NCBI GenBank assembly: GCA_035325995.1
Contig: DAOKYU010000007.1
Span: 106,422 to 170,421 of the forward strand
Direction of reading: 5' to 3'
Source: Thermodesulfobacteriota bacterium
GTDB lineage: Bacteria > Desulfobacterota_D > UBA1144 > Nemesobacterales > UBA2774
Length of the DNA stretch: 64,000 bases
In this document: piece by piece, positions 16,235-23,625 of the stretch
Numbering within the stretch: the first letter of the stretch is position 1
Layout of the letters: each line of letters opens with the position of its first letter
The notes under the pieces: model-generated
Databases searched by the model: none
What the model was told of the DNA's origin: nothing
What the model saw: only the letters and a program-made list of their open reading frames with translations
Made by a program: the position numbers and the translations under genes

Positions 16235-17668
16235 TCAGCGGCTGAACGGCACGGCCGTTACGATGTCTATCTGGACTTCCTGCGGTATGGCGTTCAGGTA
16301 TCCCGCTTTTATCTTCTTGAAAGTCTTTCTGCTGTTCGCGGGCAGGACTTCGTTTATGGTGGCCCTGTTCGAGAACATGGGCGCATTCGAGCCGAAGGAA
16401 TAGAATTCGATTATGAGCTCTATGCGCGAATAGGAAATGGTGCTTATATTCCTGAGCGTGATTTCGTCTATCATGCCGATCGTGCCCGTTACGCCGCCGC
16501 CCCATTTGAAGTTCTCGACGACGATGTCTTCGGTAGGTATCGGCACGTCTTCCTCGTATTCGTACTCGTATTCCTCTTCTTCGCCGCCGGTTTCTTCTTC
16601 CGCCGCTGTGGTCCCTTCTTCACCCGTGGCCGCCTCGCCCGATGGCGGCGTAGCGCCGGGCTCTTCCGCCGCGACTTCGGGCGCAGGGCTTTCCCCGGAG
16701 GCCGGAGGGGCTATGCCTTGCTCTTCGGCGAGTCTTTTCTTGTATTTCTCTGAAAGGGAAAGGCCCTCTTCGCCCGAAGAAGGCGCAGTGCCGCCGGCCT
16801 CTCCGGCAGAGGCGGCCGCACCCTCGGCGGACGCCGTCTTCTTTTTCTTCTTGCGTACGGCCTTCTTCCCTTCTTTTTTCGCGGTTTTGATCTTTACTTC
16901 CTTCTCGGATATCGGCTTTGCGCTCATGACGCTTATGTCTTCCGTTTTGGCGTCAGGATGCCGGAACCCCATATTGATATCGTGGAAGGTCTTTTCGCCG
17001 TGGGCGGGGAGTACGTCGTGAATGACGGCGCGGCTCGTAAATCCCCTTATGCCTACCTTCGGCCCGGCGATTCCGAGATAATCGACCCTTATCTTTATGT
17101 CCTTCCAGTTTTCAGAGCTCTTGTTGACGAGTGTTATCTGTTTTAATATGCCCTCGGTGCCGTACTGTCCGCCGGCCCATTCCCAGTTCTTTACGAGTAT
17201 GAGGTCCTTGGCCTGGGTCGGCGAGCCCTTTTCGATGAGATCGGCTTTGGCTACCCTCGCGATCGAGTTCTGGAGCTCGGCGCTCATTATGCCGAAGTTT
17301 ACGTTGTAGAAGGTCTTTTCTGTGCCGGCGGGGAGAACGTCTTTTATGGTTGTCCTCAGCGAGCCTAAAGGAATGTCGTTGTGCGTGTAAAAATCGACCT
17401 CTATATCTATATTCTGAAAATCCGATTTACCCTTGTTCTGGAGGGTTATCTCTTTCATTATGGCGGGCCTTCCCATGCCCGCCGAGGCCCACTTGTAATC
17501 CTTGACGACGATTACGTTCTTTCCGACCTCGACGTCTTCGGCCTTTTGGGCGCCGGCGGGGGACGGGGAGCACAGGAAAACGATCTGAAGCAGGGCGAGT
17601 ATAAAGAGTGCGGTTGTGGCTACAGCTTTTAATGAAGCTATTTCTTTTTTTCCTGGCATAAGACGCAT
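16235..17668 (-). CDS. Exported protein with three copies of an unrecognised ~75-residue module
   Basis: 477 residues from the ATG at 17668, which follows GAAGGAGAGACG. It has a signal peptide (hydrophobic about 16-33, cleavage near AGA-QKA). Three related modules lie at about 54-128, 158-235 and 383-457. Each begins (D/N)(Y/W/F)(K/E)W(A/G) then G..G..(I/L)..ITL.N, continues through a beta-strand (I.I.VD/EFY), and closes with (I/V)..VLPA...KTF......G. Modules 2 and 3 are separated by a Lys-rich stretch (KKKKK near 273-277) and a long Ala/Glu/Pro-rich low-complexity linker ending in a Glu/Tyr run. The pattern suggests small beta-sandwich (Ig-like) domains in the periplasm. No known family was recognised. 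Confidence 0.8.
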   Translation of the reverse strand: MRLMPGKKEIASLKAVATTALFILALLQIVFLCSPSPAGAQKAEDVEVGKNVIVVKDYKWASAGMGRPAIMKEITLQNKGKSDFQNIDIEVDFYTHNDIPLGSLRTTIKDVLPAGTEKTFYNVNFGIMSAELQNSIARVAKADLIEKGSPTQAKDLILVKNWEWAGGQYGTEGILKQITLVNKSSENWKDIKIRVDYLGIAGPKVGIRGFTSRAVIHDVLPAHGEKTFHDINMGFRHPDAKTEDISVMSAKPISEKEVKIKTAKKEGKKAVRKKKKKTASAEGAAASAGEAGGTAPSSGEEGLSLSEKYKKRLAEEQGIAPPASGESPAPEVAAEEPGATPPSGEAATGEEGTTAAEEETGGEEEEYEYEYEEDVPIPTEDIVVENFKWGGGVTGTIGMIDEITLRNISTISYSRIELIIEFYSFGSNAPMFSNRATINEVLPANSRKTFKKIKAGYLNAIPQEVQIDIVTAVPFSR

Positions 17669-17716
17669 CGTCTCTCCTTCTTCCTCTTTCGGTCCCCGCG
17701 TCGGGATTAGCATTAG

Positions 17717-17722
17717 ATTATA
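17717..17722 (-). promoter_or_regulatory. Possible -10 box for the three-module protein gene
   Basis: Perfect TATAAT on the minus strand 48 bases before the ATG at 17668. No convincing -35 hexamer was found at the right distance, so this is tentative. Confidence 0.35.
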
Positions 17723-17902
17723 CATAATCGGAGTCGAAATAGTAGCGCACGGGATAAGGATAACGCCGCTTTCCCGGGGTGCGGTATTCCGGGTTGGCCG
17801 CCGGCGCGGAACAGGCCCGGACATGGGTATCGAGCGGGCATTTCCCCCGGGGGCGGCTGTTATTCCCGGCGGGATAGTGTAGATTAGTATAAAGGCGGCT
17901 CG

Positions 17903-18061
17903 ATGCTGAAAGAATATAAAAGAATCCTGAAGTCGCACGCGGACGACGTTTACGGCGTAGGCGCAAAGCAGACGCTTTCCTTTTATACCGTCCTTTCGAT
18001 AGCCTGCGTCGTCGTGCCCACGGCGTTCTTCCTCGTGGTGCTGGTTTTAAAGCTGTTCTGA
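17903..18061 (+). CDS. 52-residue single-pass membrane protein
   Basis: Frame ATG (17903) to TGA (18061). The protein begins MLKEYKRILKSHADDVYGVG, then KQTLSFYTVLSI leads into a membrane helix of about 20 residues (ACVVVPTAFFLVVLVLKLF) ending at the C-terminus. Codon use matches neighbouring genes (GTC, CTC, GCG, GAC). The N-terminal half is charged and cytoplasmic by the positive-inside rule. An AAAGGCGG-like sequence precedes the start. No homologue is recognised; it lies between divergent genes, 100 bases before mutL. Confidence 0.5.
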   Translation: MLKEYKRILKSHADDVYGVGAKQTLSFYTVLSIACVVVPTAFFLVVLVLKLF

Positions 18062-18121
18062 GCCGCTTTTTCCCGGATTTAAGCCCCCTCTTTGCATGTG
18101 CACCGAATGGCTCTTCCTTCT

Positions 18122-18150
18122 TTGACTGAAACTTCGCTTTTATGTAAACT
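18122..18150 (+). promoter_or_regulatory. Predicted mutL promoter
   Basis: TTGACT (18122-18127), 17-base spacer, TAAACT (18145-18150). The mutL ATG at 18163 would lie about 5 bases after the start of transcription, with no ribosome-binding site. Confidence 0.5.
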
Positions 18151-18162
18151 GGCACTTACCAG

Positions 18163-19977
18163 ATGGGAAAGATAAGGGTATTATCCGATAATCTCGTCTC
18201 CAAAATTGCGGCAGGGGAAATAGTGGAAAGGCCCGCATCCGTGGTAAAAGAGCTCGTTGAAAATTCCATAGATGCAGGGAGCGCCTCGATCGAAATCGAG
18301 CTCGAATCGGGCGGGAGGAGGCTCATCAGGGTGTCGGACGACGGCGAGGGGATGACGCGCGACGAGGCGCTTTTATGCCTTGAGCGGCACGCTACAAGCA
18401 AGATAAAGGACGTAAAGGACCTCTTCTCGCTTACGTCGCTCGGCTTCAGGGGCGAGGCCATCCCCAGCATTGCGAGCGTCTCACGGTTCCGCATGATTAC
18501 TAAAACGCACTCGGACATGATAGGCACCATGCTCAAGGTAGACGGCGGGGTTCTAAGGGGCGTCGAGGAGGCAGGGTCTCCCCCCGGGACGGACATAGAG
18601 GTGAAGGACCTCTTTTTCAACACGCCTCCGAGGCTTAAGTTCATGAAGCGCCCCGAGACGGAGCTCTCGAACGTCGTCGATATAGTGGAGAGGGAGGCCA
18701 TTCCGAGGCCGGGCGTGTCGTTCGAGCTGAGGAGCGACGGGAGGGTGCTTCTCCGCTTCCCCGCGAGGGACAGCGTCAGGGAAAGGATAGAGAGCGTCTA
18801 TCCCGGGACGAGGCTCTTTTCAGTCGAGGGCGGAGAGGAGGGCGTACGCCTGACGGGCTTTTTCGGAAGCCCGCTCGAAGGGAGGTCCACCGCACGCAAG
18901 CTCTACACGTACGTCAACGGGCGGGCGGTCAGGGACAGGTTCCTTACGCGGGCCGTCCTCGGTGCGTACGGCAAGATGCTCGAAAAGGGAAGGTTCCCCG
19001 AGGGGGTTTTGTTCGTCGAGCTTCCGCCCGGGGACGTGGATGTGAACGTCCATCCGACGAAGAACGAGGTCAGGTTCAAAAATCCCGGCCTAGTAGCCGG
19101 GCTCATTTCGTCGTGCATAGGCAGGATGCTCGGGAACGCGCCGTGGCTCGCGAGCTACGGCAGGGCCGCCGGGCCGGGGCACGACTGGCGGGGACTTACG
19201 AGGGAGCGGACGTCGTCCTATTCGCCGCCCGGGGGAGGTTTTTCGGGTGCTCACGCATCCGCGCCGGAGGGGTCGGATTACGCGCGGGGAGTGTCACGCG
19301 AGGCCGCTCCTCGGGAGACGCACGGGGATGTGCACCCGGGCGCTGTCCGCGAGGCGACCGCGCCGGCGGGGGAGCTTTTTTCATCCGGGGGGACGTACTC
19401 CGACCTCAAGATCGTGGGCCAGATAGGCGACCTTTACATCGTATGCGCGTCCGGGGACGGGATGGTAATAATAGACCAGCACGCGGCCCATGAGAGGATA
19501 AATTACGAAAAGATCAAGAACTCCTACGAAGGGCAGGGACGCGCCCCTTCGCAGGAGCTTTTGATGCCGAAAGTCGTAGGGCTTTCCCCATACGAGGCCG
19601 AGCTCCTTTCGGGGCACCTGGCTCCGCTTTCGGCGCTCGGGCTCAGGATGGAGCCTTTCGGAGACGGCTCTTATGTTGTAAGGTCTATACCTGCGGTGCT
19701 CGGGAACGCAGACCCTGAAACACTCGTCCGTGACATAGTGGGCGAGATATCCGAGGGCGACAAAGAGGAGAGCCTGTCCGGGAAGATAGACAGGGTGATT
19801 GCAACCATGGCGTGTCATTCGTCGATAAGGGCCAGCTTCGAGCTCGGGCCCGAGGAGATGAAGGCGCTTCTCGCCGAGCTCGACAGGGCGGAGTTCCCGC
19901 ATGCCTGCCCTCACGGCAGGCCCGTCGCGCGCGAGCTCACGTTCGGCGATATAGAGAGGATGTTCAAGAGGACATAG
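18163..19977 (+). CDS. mutL: DNA mismatch repair protein MutL
   Basis: 604 residues. The GHKL ATPase motifs are present: ELVENSIDAGS, VSDDGEGM, RHATSKI and TLGFRGEA-like TSLGFRGEA. The transducer domain ends with VDVNVHPTKNEVRF. After a Gly/Ser/Pro-rich linker (about 325-405) the C-terminal domain carries DQHAAHERINYE (438-449), which fits the DQHA(x)2E(x)4E endonuclease motif, and CPHGRPVA near the end. MutL here is therefore probably a nicking endonuclease, as in bacteria without MutH. The next gene, gmhA, starts 4 bases after its stop. Confidence 0.96.
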   Translation: MGKIRVLSDNLVSKIAAGEIVERPASVVKELVENSIDAGSASIEIELESGGRRLIRVSDDGEGMTRDEALLCLERHATSKIKDVKDLFSLTSLGFRGEAIPSIASVSRFRMITKTHSDMIGTMLKVDGGVLRGVEEAGSPPGTDIEVKDLFFNTPPRLKFMKRPETELSNVVDIVEREAIPRPGVSFELRSDGRVLLRFPARDSVRERIESVYPGTRLFSVEGGEEGVRLTGFFGSPLEGRSTARKLYTYVNGRAVRDRFLTRAVLGAYGKMLEKGRFPEGVLFVELPPGDVDVNVHPTKNEVRFKNPGLVAGLISSCIGRMLGNAPWLASYGRAAGPGHDWRGLTRERTSSYSPPGGGFSGAHASAPEGSDYARGVSREAAPRETHGDVHPGAVREATAPAGELFSSGGTYSDLKIVGQIGDLYIVCASGDGMVIIDQHAAHERINYEKIKNSYEGQGRAPSQELLMPKVVGLSPYEAELLSGHLAPLSALGLRMEPFGDGSYVVRSIPAVLGNADPETLVRDIVGEISEGDKEESLSGKIDRVIATMACHSSIRASFELGPEEMKALLAELDRAEFPHACPHGRPVARELTFGDIERMFKRT

Positions 19978-19980
19978 GAT

Positions 19981-20592
19981 ATGAAGGAGCTTATAATTTC
20001 GAGACTGAGGGAGAGCGCCGACATCAAGCTGAGGTTCGCCAAGGAGTCGGCGGCCGAGGTCGAAAAGGCGGCGGCGCTTCTCATTAAGGCGCTTAAGGCA
20101 GGAGGGAAGGTGATGATATTCGGAAACGGCGGAAGCGCCGCCGACGCCCAGCACGTGGCGGCCGAATTCGTGAACCGCTACGCCGTCGAAAGAAAGGCGC
20201 TCGCCGCGCTCGCGCTTTCGACGGATTCGTCGCTTCTGACTTCGATACCGAACGACGGCTCTTTCGAGAGCGTATATTCGAGGCAGATAGAGGCCCTCGG
20301 GAACAAGGGGGACGTCGTGTGGGGGTTCACGACGAGCGGCAAGTCGCCGAACGTCGTAAAGGCGTTTCAGACAGCGAAGTCCCAGGGGCTCAAGTGCATC
20401 GCCTTTACCGGGCAGGAGGTGAGCAAGGTGGAAAAGCTCGTCGACTGCTGCGTGAGCGTTCCTTCGAAATCGACGCCGAGGATCCAGGAGCTCCACATCA
20501 CGCTCGCCCATATCGTCTGCGAGCTCGTCGAGGAATCAGTCACCGTCAAAAAGAAAACCACCAGGAAGGAGCCTCGCAATCCCGAATCCTGA
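19981..20592 (+). CDS. gmhA: Sedoheptulose-7-phosphate isomerase (phosphoheptose isomerase)
   Basis: 203 residues with one SIS domain: MIFGNGGSAADAQHVAAEFVNRY, LSTDSSLLTSIPND and VVWGFTTSGKSPNVVKA are diagnostic of GmhA, followed by IQELHITLAHIVCELVE. It makes D-glycero-D-manno-heptose-7-phosphate for the LPS inner core, implying a diderm envelope. The C-terminus carries a Lys/Arg-rich tail (KKKTTRKEP) of no known role. It follows mutL by 4 bases and is probably cotranscribed. Confidence 0.94.
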   Translation: MKELIISRLRESADIKLRFAKESAAEVEKAAALLIKALKAGGKVMIFGNGGSAADAQHVAAEFVNRYAVERKALAALALSTDSSLLTSIPNDGSFESVYSRQIEALGNKGDVVWGFTTSGKSPNVVKAFQTAKSQGLKCIAFTGQEVSKVEKLVDCCVSVPSKSTPRIQELHITLAHIVCELVEESVTVKKKTTRKEPRNPES

Positions 20593-20661
20593 CGGGTCTT
20601 CGTCCCGGAATTCCGGGAATATCCCCTTGCATTGTTCCACTGCTCGTAAATAATTTTTAGT

Positions 20662-20868
20662 ATGAAGGTAAAATGTCCAAAATGCGGAAAGGAGTGCGAG
20701 TGGGAGAATAACGAGTGGAGGCCGTTCTGCTCGGAGAGGTGCAAGATGGTCGATCTCGGCGCCTGGGTTTCGGAATCGTACAGGATATCGGGCGAAGACG
20801 CTCTCGATGAAGAAGACGCGGAAGACGCCGGCGAAGAGGAAAACGGCGGCCCCCGGCTCAAGCACTGA
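20662..20868 (+). CDS. yacG: YacG-type zinc-binding DNA gyrase inhibitor
   Basis: 68 residues. Four cysteines in [10 protein letters not shown] and [18 protein letters not shown] give the Cx2C...Cx3C zinc site of YacG, followed by an acidic C-terminal tail ([12 protein letters not shown]). E. coli YacG binds GyrB and inhibits gyrase. The gene lies between gmhA and efp, 30 bases before the latter start, in the same direction. Confidence 0.88.
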   Translation: MKVKCPKCGKECEWENNEWRPFCSERCKMVDLGAWVSESYRISGEDALDEEDAEDAGEEENGGPRLKH

Positions 20869-20898
20869 TTACAGTCAAACATACCAGGAGGTATTTAT

Positions 20899-21471
20899 AT
20901 GGGAGTTGTCGAAACCAACCAGTTCCACCGCGGGCTCAAGATAGAGTACGAGGGTGAGATCTGGGAGATAATCGAGTACAGGCATTCCAAGATGGCCCAG
21001 AGAAGCGCGGTCATGAAGACGAAGATAAGGAACGTCGCGACGGGAGCGGTCCAGGAAAAAAACTTCAGGTCCGGTGATTCGTTCAGGGTGCCGGACACGG
21101 AAAGAAAATCGATGCAGTTCCTCTACAAGGACGACATCGGGTATTACTTCATGGATTTGGATTCCTACGAGCAGTACAGCCTTTCGCCGAACGAGGTCGG
21201 GGAGTCGGCCGACTTCTTAAAGGAGCAGCAGGAAATCACCGTCCTCTACTTTAACGATAAGCCCATGGGCATCGAGCTGCCGACGGCCGTCGAGCTCGAA
21301 ATCGTGGAGACCGAGCCCGGAATGAGGGGGGATACCGTCACCGGCGCCACCAAGCCCGCCGTCCTCGAATCGGGGGCGACGATCCAGGTGCCGCTTTTTA
21401 TCGACCAGGGCGACGTTATAAAGGTGGACACGAGGTCGGGCGAGTATCTGGAAAGGATTAAAAAGAGGTAA
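20899..21471 (+). CDS. efp: Elongation factor P with atypical loop (Gln34)
   Basis: 190 residues with the three EF-P domains and the closing PLFIDQGDVIKVDTRSGEYL signature. It aligns with E. coli EF-P without gaps over the first 35 residues, and the beta-hairpin loop normally reading PGKG is Met32-Ala33-Gln34-Arg35. Position 34, which carries beta-lysine or rhamnose in many bacteria, is Gln. EF-P rescues ribosomes stalled at polyproline. An unmodified or differently modified loop is inferred. AGGAGG lies at 20886-20891 before the ATG; a terminator follows the gene. Confidence 0.95.
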   Translation: MGVVETNQFHRGLKIEYEGEIWEIIEYRHSKMAQRSAVMKTKIRNVATGAVQEKNFRSGDSFRVPDTERKSMQFLYKDDIGYYFMDLDSYEQYSLSPNEVGESADFLKEQQEITVLYFNDKPMGIELPTAVELEIVETEPGMRGDTVTGATKPAVLESGATIQVPLFIDQGDVIKVDTRSGEYLERIKKR

Positions 21472-21488
21472 GGTTTTGTTGCGAGTTT

Positions 21489-21518
21489 AAGGGCTTACCG
21501 GCTTGAGCGCCTTTTTTT
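21489..21518 (+). terminator. Intrinsic terminator after efp
   Basis: AAGGGCT (21489-21495) pairs with AGCGCCTT (21506-21513) with one bulged G, followed by a T run (21512-21518). It lies 17 bases after the efp stop. Confidence 0.55.
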
Positions 21519-21959
21519 AGGGGACGGTTCAGGCCGGAAAGACTCCCCACACCTCCGGGTGCATGTCTCCCCGGCACGGTTTTTCGGCTTTGCCGGATTC
21601 GTCGGCGTATTCGTTTCTATGTTGCAGAAGAAGGCTCTTCCGGTCCCGCGCGTAAAATGGCGGGGAAATAGACTTTAGGGCGTCGTCCGCCGGATACGGA
21701 GCGAAAAAATGAAGGAAAAACAGGGACTTGGCGCTCCCATGCCGGAGCCGGCGAGTCGATTGTATCCACGAATCCAGGTTTACAGGTTATACTTTTAGGC
21801 TCCTGCCGGGACGCGACGGCTAGGCTCCCGCCGGGACGCGACGGCCGGATTTTGCCGCCGTCTTGACCTCGGCCCGGGCCGGATTACACGGGGAAATCAG
21901 GGGTTTGTAACTTTTTTTTCGTTTCGGGGTTAATACTATAAAGACTTTATGGCGTCCAA
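21519..21959. other. Gene-free stretch before the ECF sigma operon
   Basis: About 440 bases with no credible frame. It contains the 25-base tandem repeat at 21796. An AT-rich segment at 21904-21945 (TTGTAAC, a T run, TAATACTATAAAG) is the likely promoter area of the sigma gene, but no clean pair of boxes at normal spacing was found. Confidence 0.5.
21796..21845 (+). repeat. 25-base tandem direct repeat, two copies
   Basis: TAGGCTCCTGCCGGGACGCG plus ACGGC occupies 21796-21820 and recurs at 21821-21845 with one change (CTG to CCG). It lies about 115 bases upstream of the sigma factor gene. Confidence 0.8.
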
Positions 21960-22535
21960 ATGGAAAGTGACATAGAGCTTATGTTGAGGACGAAGTCCGG
22001 GGACGACGGCGCGTTCAGCGAGCTCATGAGGAGGCATTATAAAGGGGTGGTAAATTACATCTATCGTTTTACCAATCGCAGGGATAATTCCGAAGACCTT
22101 GCGCAGGAGGTTTTCCTCCGCATCTACAGGTCGGCCGGGCAGTATAAGCCCGAGGCCAAATTTTCCACCTGGCTTTATAAAATCGCCACCAACGTCAGCC
22201 TGACGTACGTCAAGAAGAAAGGCAATAACAGTCTCAGCCTCGACGAGATAGACGACAGCGGGGACGCCACGGGGGACCCCGCCCTCGACATAGCGGACGA
22301 CATAATTTACAGAAAGGAAATGATGAGCGTCATATTCGAGGCGATGGAGTCTTTGCCTGAAAGGGAAAAGGTTGCTATTATGTTGTGTAAATACGAGGGG
22401 TTATCATATGAAGAGGTCGCCCAGGTGCTCGAATGCACTGTGGGCGCGGTGAAGGCTTACGTCCACAGGGGAAGGATGAAACTTATAGAGAGGCTTAAGC
22501 CCTATTTGTCCGAAGGAGGGGATTATGGAGTGTAA
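21960..22535 (+). CDS. ECF-type RNA polymerase sigma factor
   Basis: 191 residues. Sigma region 2 lies at about 25-95 (YRFTNRRDNSEDLAQEVFLRIYRSA, FSTWLYKIATNVSLTYVKKK) and region 4 at about 125-180 (ESLPEREKVAIMLCKYEGLSYEEVAQVLECTVGAVKAYVHRGRMKL). There is no region 1 or 3, as in group 4 sigma factors. It overlaps by 11 bases the gene for a zinc-type anti-sigma factor, which should hold it inactive. It resembles the RpoE-like subgroup. No clear -35/-10 pair for itself or an ECF promoter was found upstream. Confidence 0.93.
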   Translation: MESDIELMLRTKSGDDGAFSELMRRHYKGVVNYIYRFTNRRDNSEDLAQEVFLRIYRSAGQYKPEAKFSTWLYKIATNVSLTYVKKKGNNSLSLDEIDDSGDATGDPALDIADDIIYRKEMMSVIFEAMESLPEREKVAIMLCKYEGLSYEEVAQVLECTVGAVKAYVHRGRMKLIERLKPYLSEGGDYGV

Positions 22536-23028
22536 AGATCTGAGAGAGCTCGTGGTCGGCCATTCCTCGGGCGACCTGGCCGGGGACGACCGCGTCCTTG
22601 TCGAATCTCACATTGCGGCCTGCGCCGAGTGCTCCGAGCTCTTTTCGAATTCGAACGAGGTCTGGAGACTGCTGGGCGAGTGGGAGGATATAGAGCCCCG
22701 GAGCGATTACCTGTCCGAATTCTGGAGCAGGGTCGAGAAAGAAGAGGCCCGCGCGGGGTTCTGGAGCTCCCTCCGGCACTCGGGAACCAGGTGGAAGCTC
22801 GCGGGAGCCTTCGCCTCGGTGCTTGTCGTCGGGATATTCTCGCTCGTCGTATTCACAGGCGACCCGGGCGGCAGGGTCGTCGCCGACCGCGACGTGCAGG
22901 ACGACATGCTTCTCCTTGAGCTCGACAGCGCCACCTCCAGGGACACTACGGCCGCCCTCGAGATATACGGCCCGTGGGACGGCGGAATAGACGTCGTCAA
23001 CATAAACGGAAACGGAGGCTTCAATTGA
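22525..23028 (+). CDS. Zinc-finger anti-sigma factor, membrane-anchored
   Basis: 167 residues. The N-terminal anti-sigma zinc domain has the Hx3Cx2C motif in ESHIAACAECSEL (about 27-39) with Cys3 upstream. A single membrane helix (about 91-111: KLAGAFASVLVVGIFSLVVF) is followed by a periplasmic tail of about 55 residues with an acidic DMLLLELDSATS stretch. It should bind the sigma factor encoded just upstream until an envelope signal arrives. Its stop overlaps the TTG start of the next gene, so all three genes are translationally coupled. Confidence 0.88.
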   Translation: MECKDLRELVVGHSSGDLAGDDRVLVESHIAACAECSELFSNSNEVWRLLGEWEDIEPRSDYLSEFWSRVEKEEARAGFWSSLRHSGTRWKLAGAFASVLVVGIFSLVVFTGDPGGRVVADRDVQDDMLLLELDSATSRDTTAALEIYGPWDGGIDVVNINGNGGFN

Positions 23029-23489
23029 GGGCGTCGATATTTATCCTGACCCTGCCTCTCCTCATGACCGCAAGCGCATACGGCTACTTCGGGGGGGAGG
23101 TCTATTACAAGTGGTGGAAGAACCCGAAGATCGCCGAAGAGATGAAGCTCACCGAGAAACAGGCGGACGAGATAGAAAGCATATTCACGTCGTATAAAGA
23201 AGAGATAATCGTGCATCAGAATGAGCTCCGGCAGAGGGAGTCCGAGCTTCTGACGAAGCTCCGGGAGCCCCAGTGTTCGAGGGAAGAGGTCATGCACATG
23301 ACGGACGACATCGAGAACGTAAAAGCCGCCCTCACGAGGATAAAGGTGGACATGTTCCTCAAGATAAAGAACGTCCTTACGCCCGAGCAGGAAGAGTCGC
23401 TCCACAACATCAGGGCCAGATACAAGGAAAGGAAGTTAAAAGAGATGAGAGAGCTAAGGCAGATGCAGCAGGGCGAAACGGTCCAGTAG
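23025..23489 (+). CDS. Periplasmic Spy/CnrX-like helical protein
   Basis: 154 residues. The TTG at 23025 is chosen: it overlaps the anti-sigma stop (TTGA), has GGAGG 6 bases upstream, and yields a proper signal peptide (MRASIFILTLPLLMTASAYG). The mature protein is nearly all helix and charged, with LTEKQADEI and LTPEQEESLHNIRARY motifs characteristic of the Spy/CpxP/CnrX (metal_resist) group. In CnrYXH such a protein senses metal and controls the anti-sigma/sigma pair. Here it may be the sensor or an effector of the sigma system; metal ligands cannot be assigned. Confidence 0.75.
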   Translation: MRASIFILTLPLLMTASAYGYFGGEVYYKWWKNPKIAEEMKLTEKQADEIESIFTSYKEEIIVHQNELRQRESELLTKLREPQCSREEVMHMTDDIENVKAALTRIKVDMFLKIKNVLTPEQEESLHNIRARYKERKLKEMRELRQMQQGETVQ

Positions 23490-23625
23490 CCGGCTTTTCT
23501 TTACCAGCTTTCTTAAAACTCCATTTGTTTACACGAAAACCGGCCGGGTATAAAATTCGTTTCGGGGAGACCTCCTGTCTTGCCGGTGTTTCCTTTTTTA
23601 TCCATAACCGTCTTCCGGGTACCCG

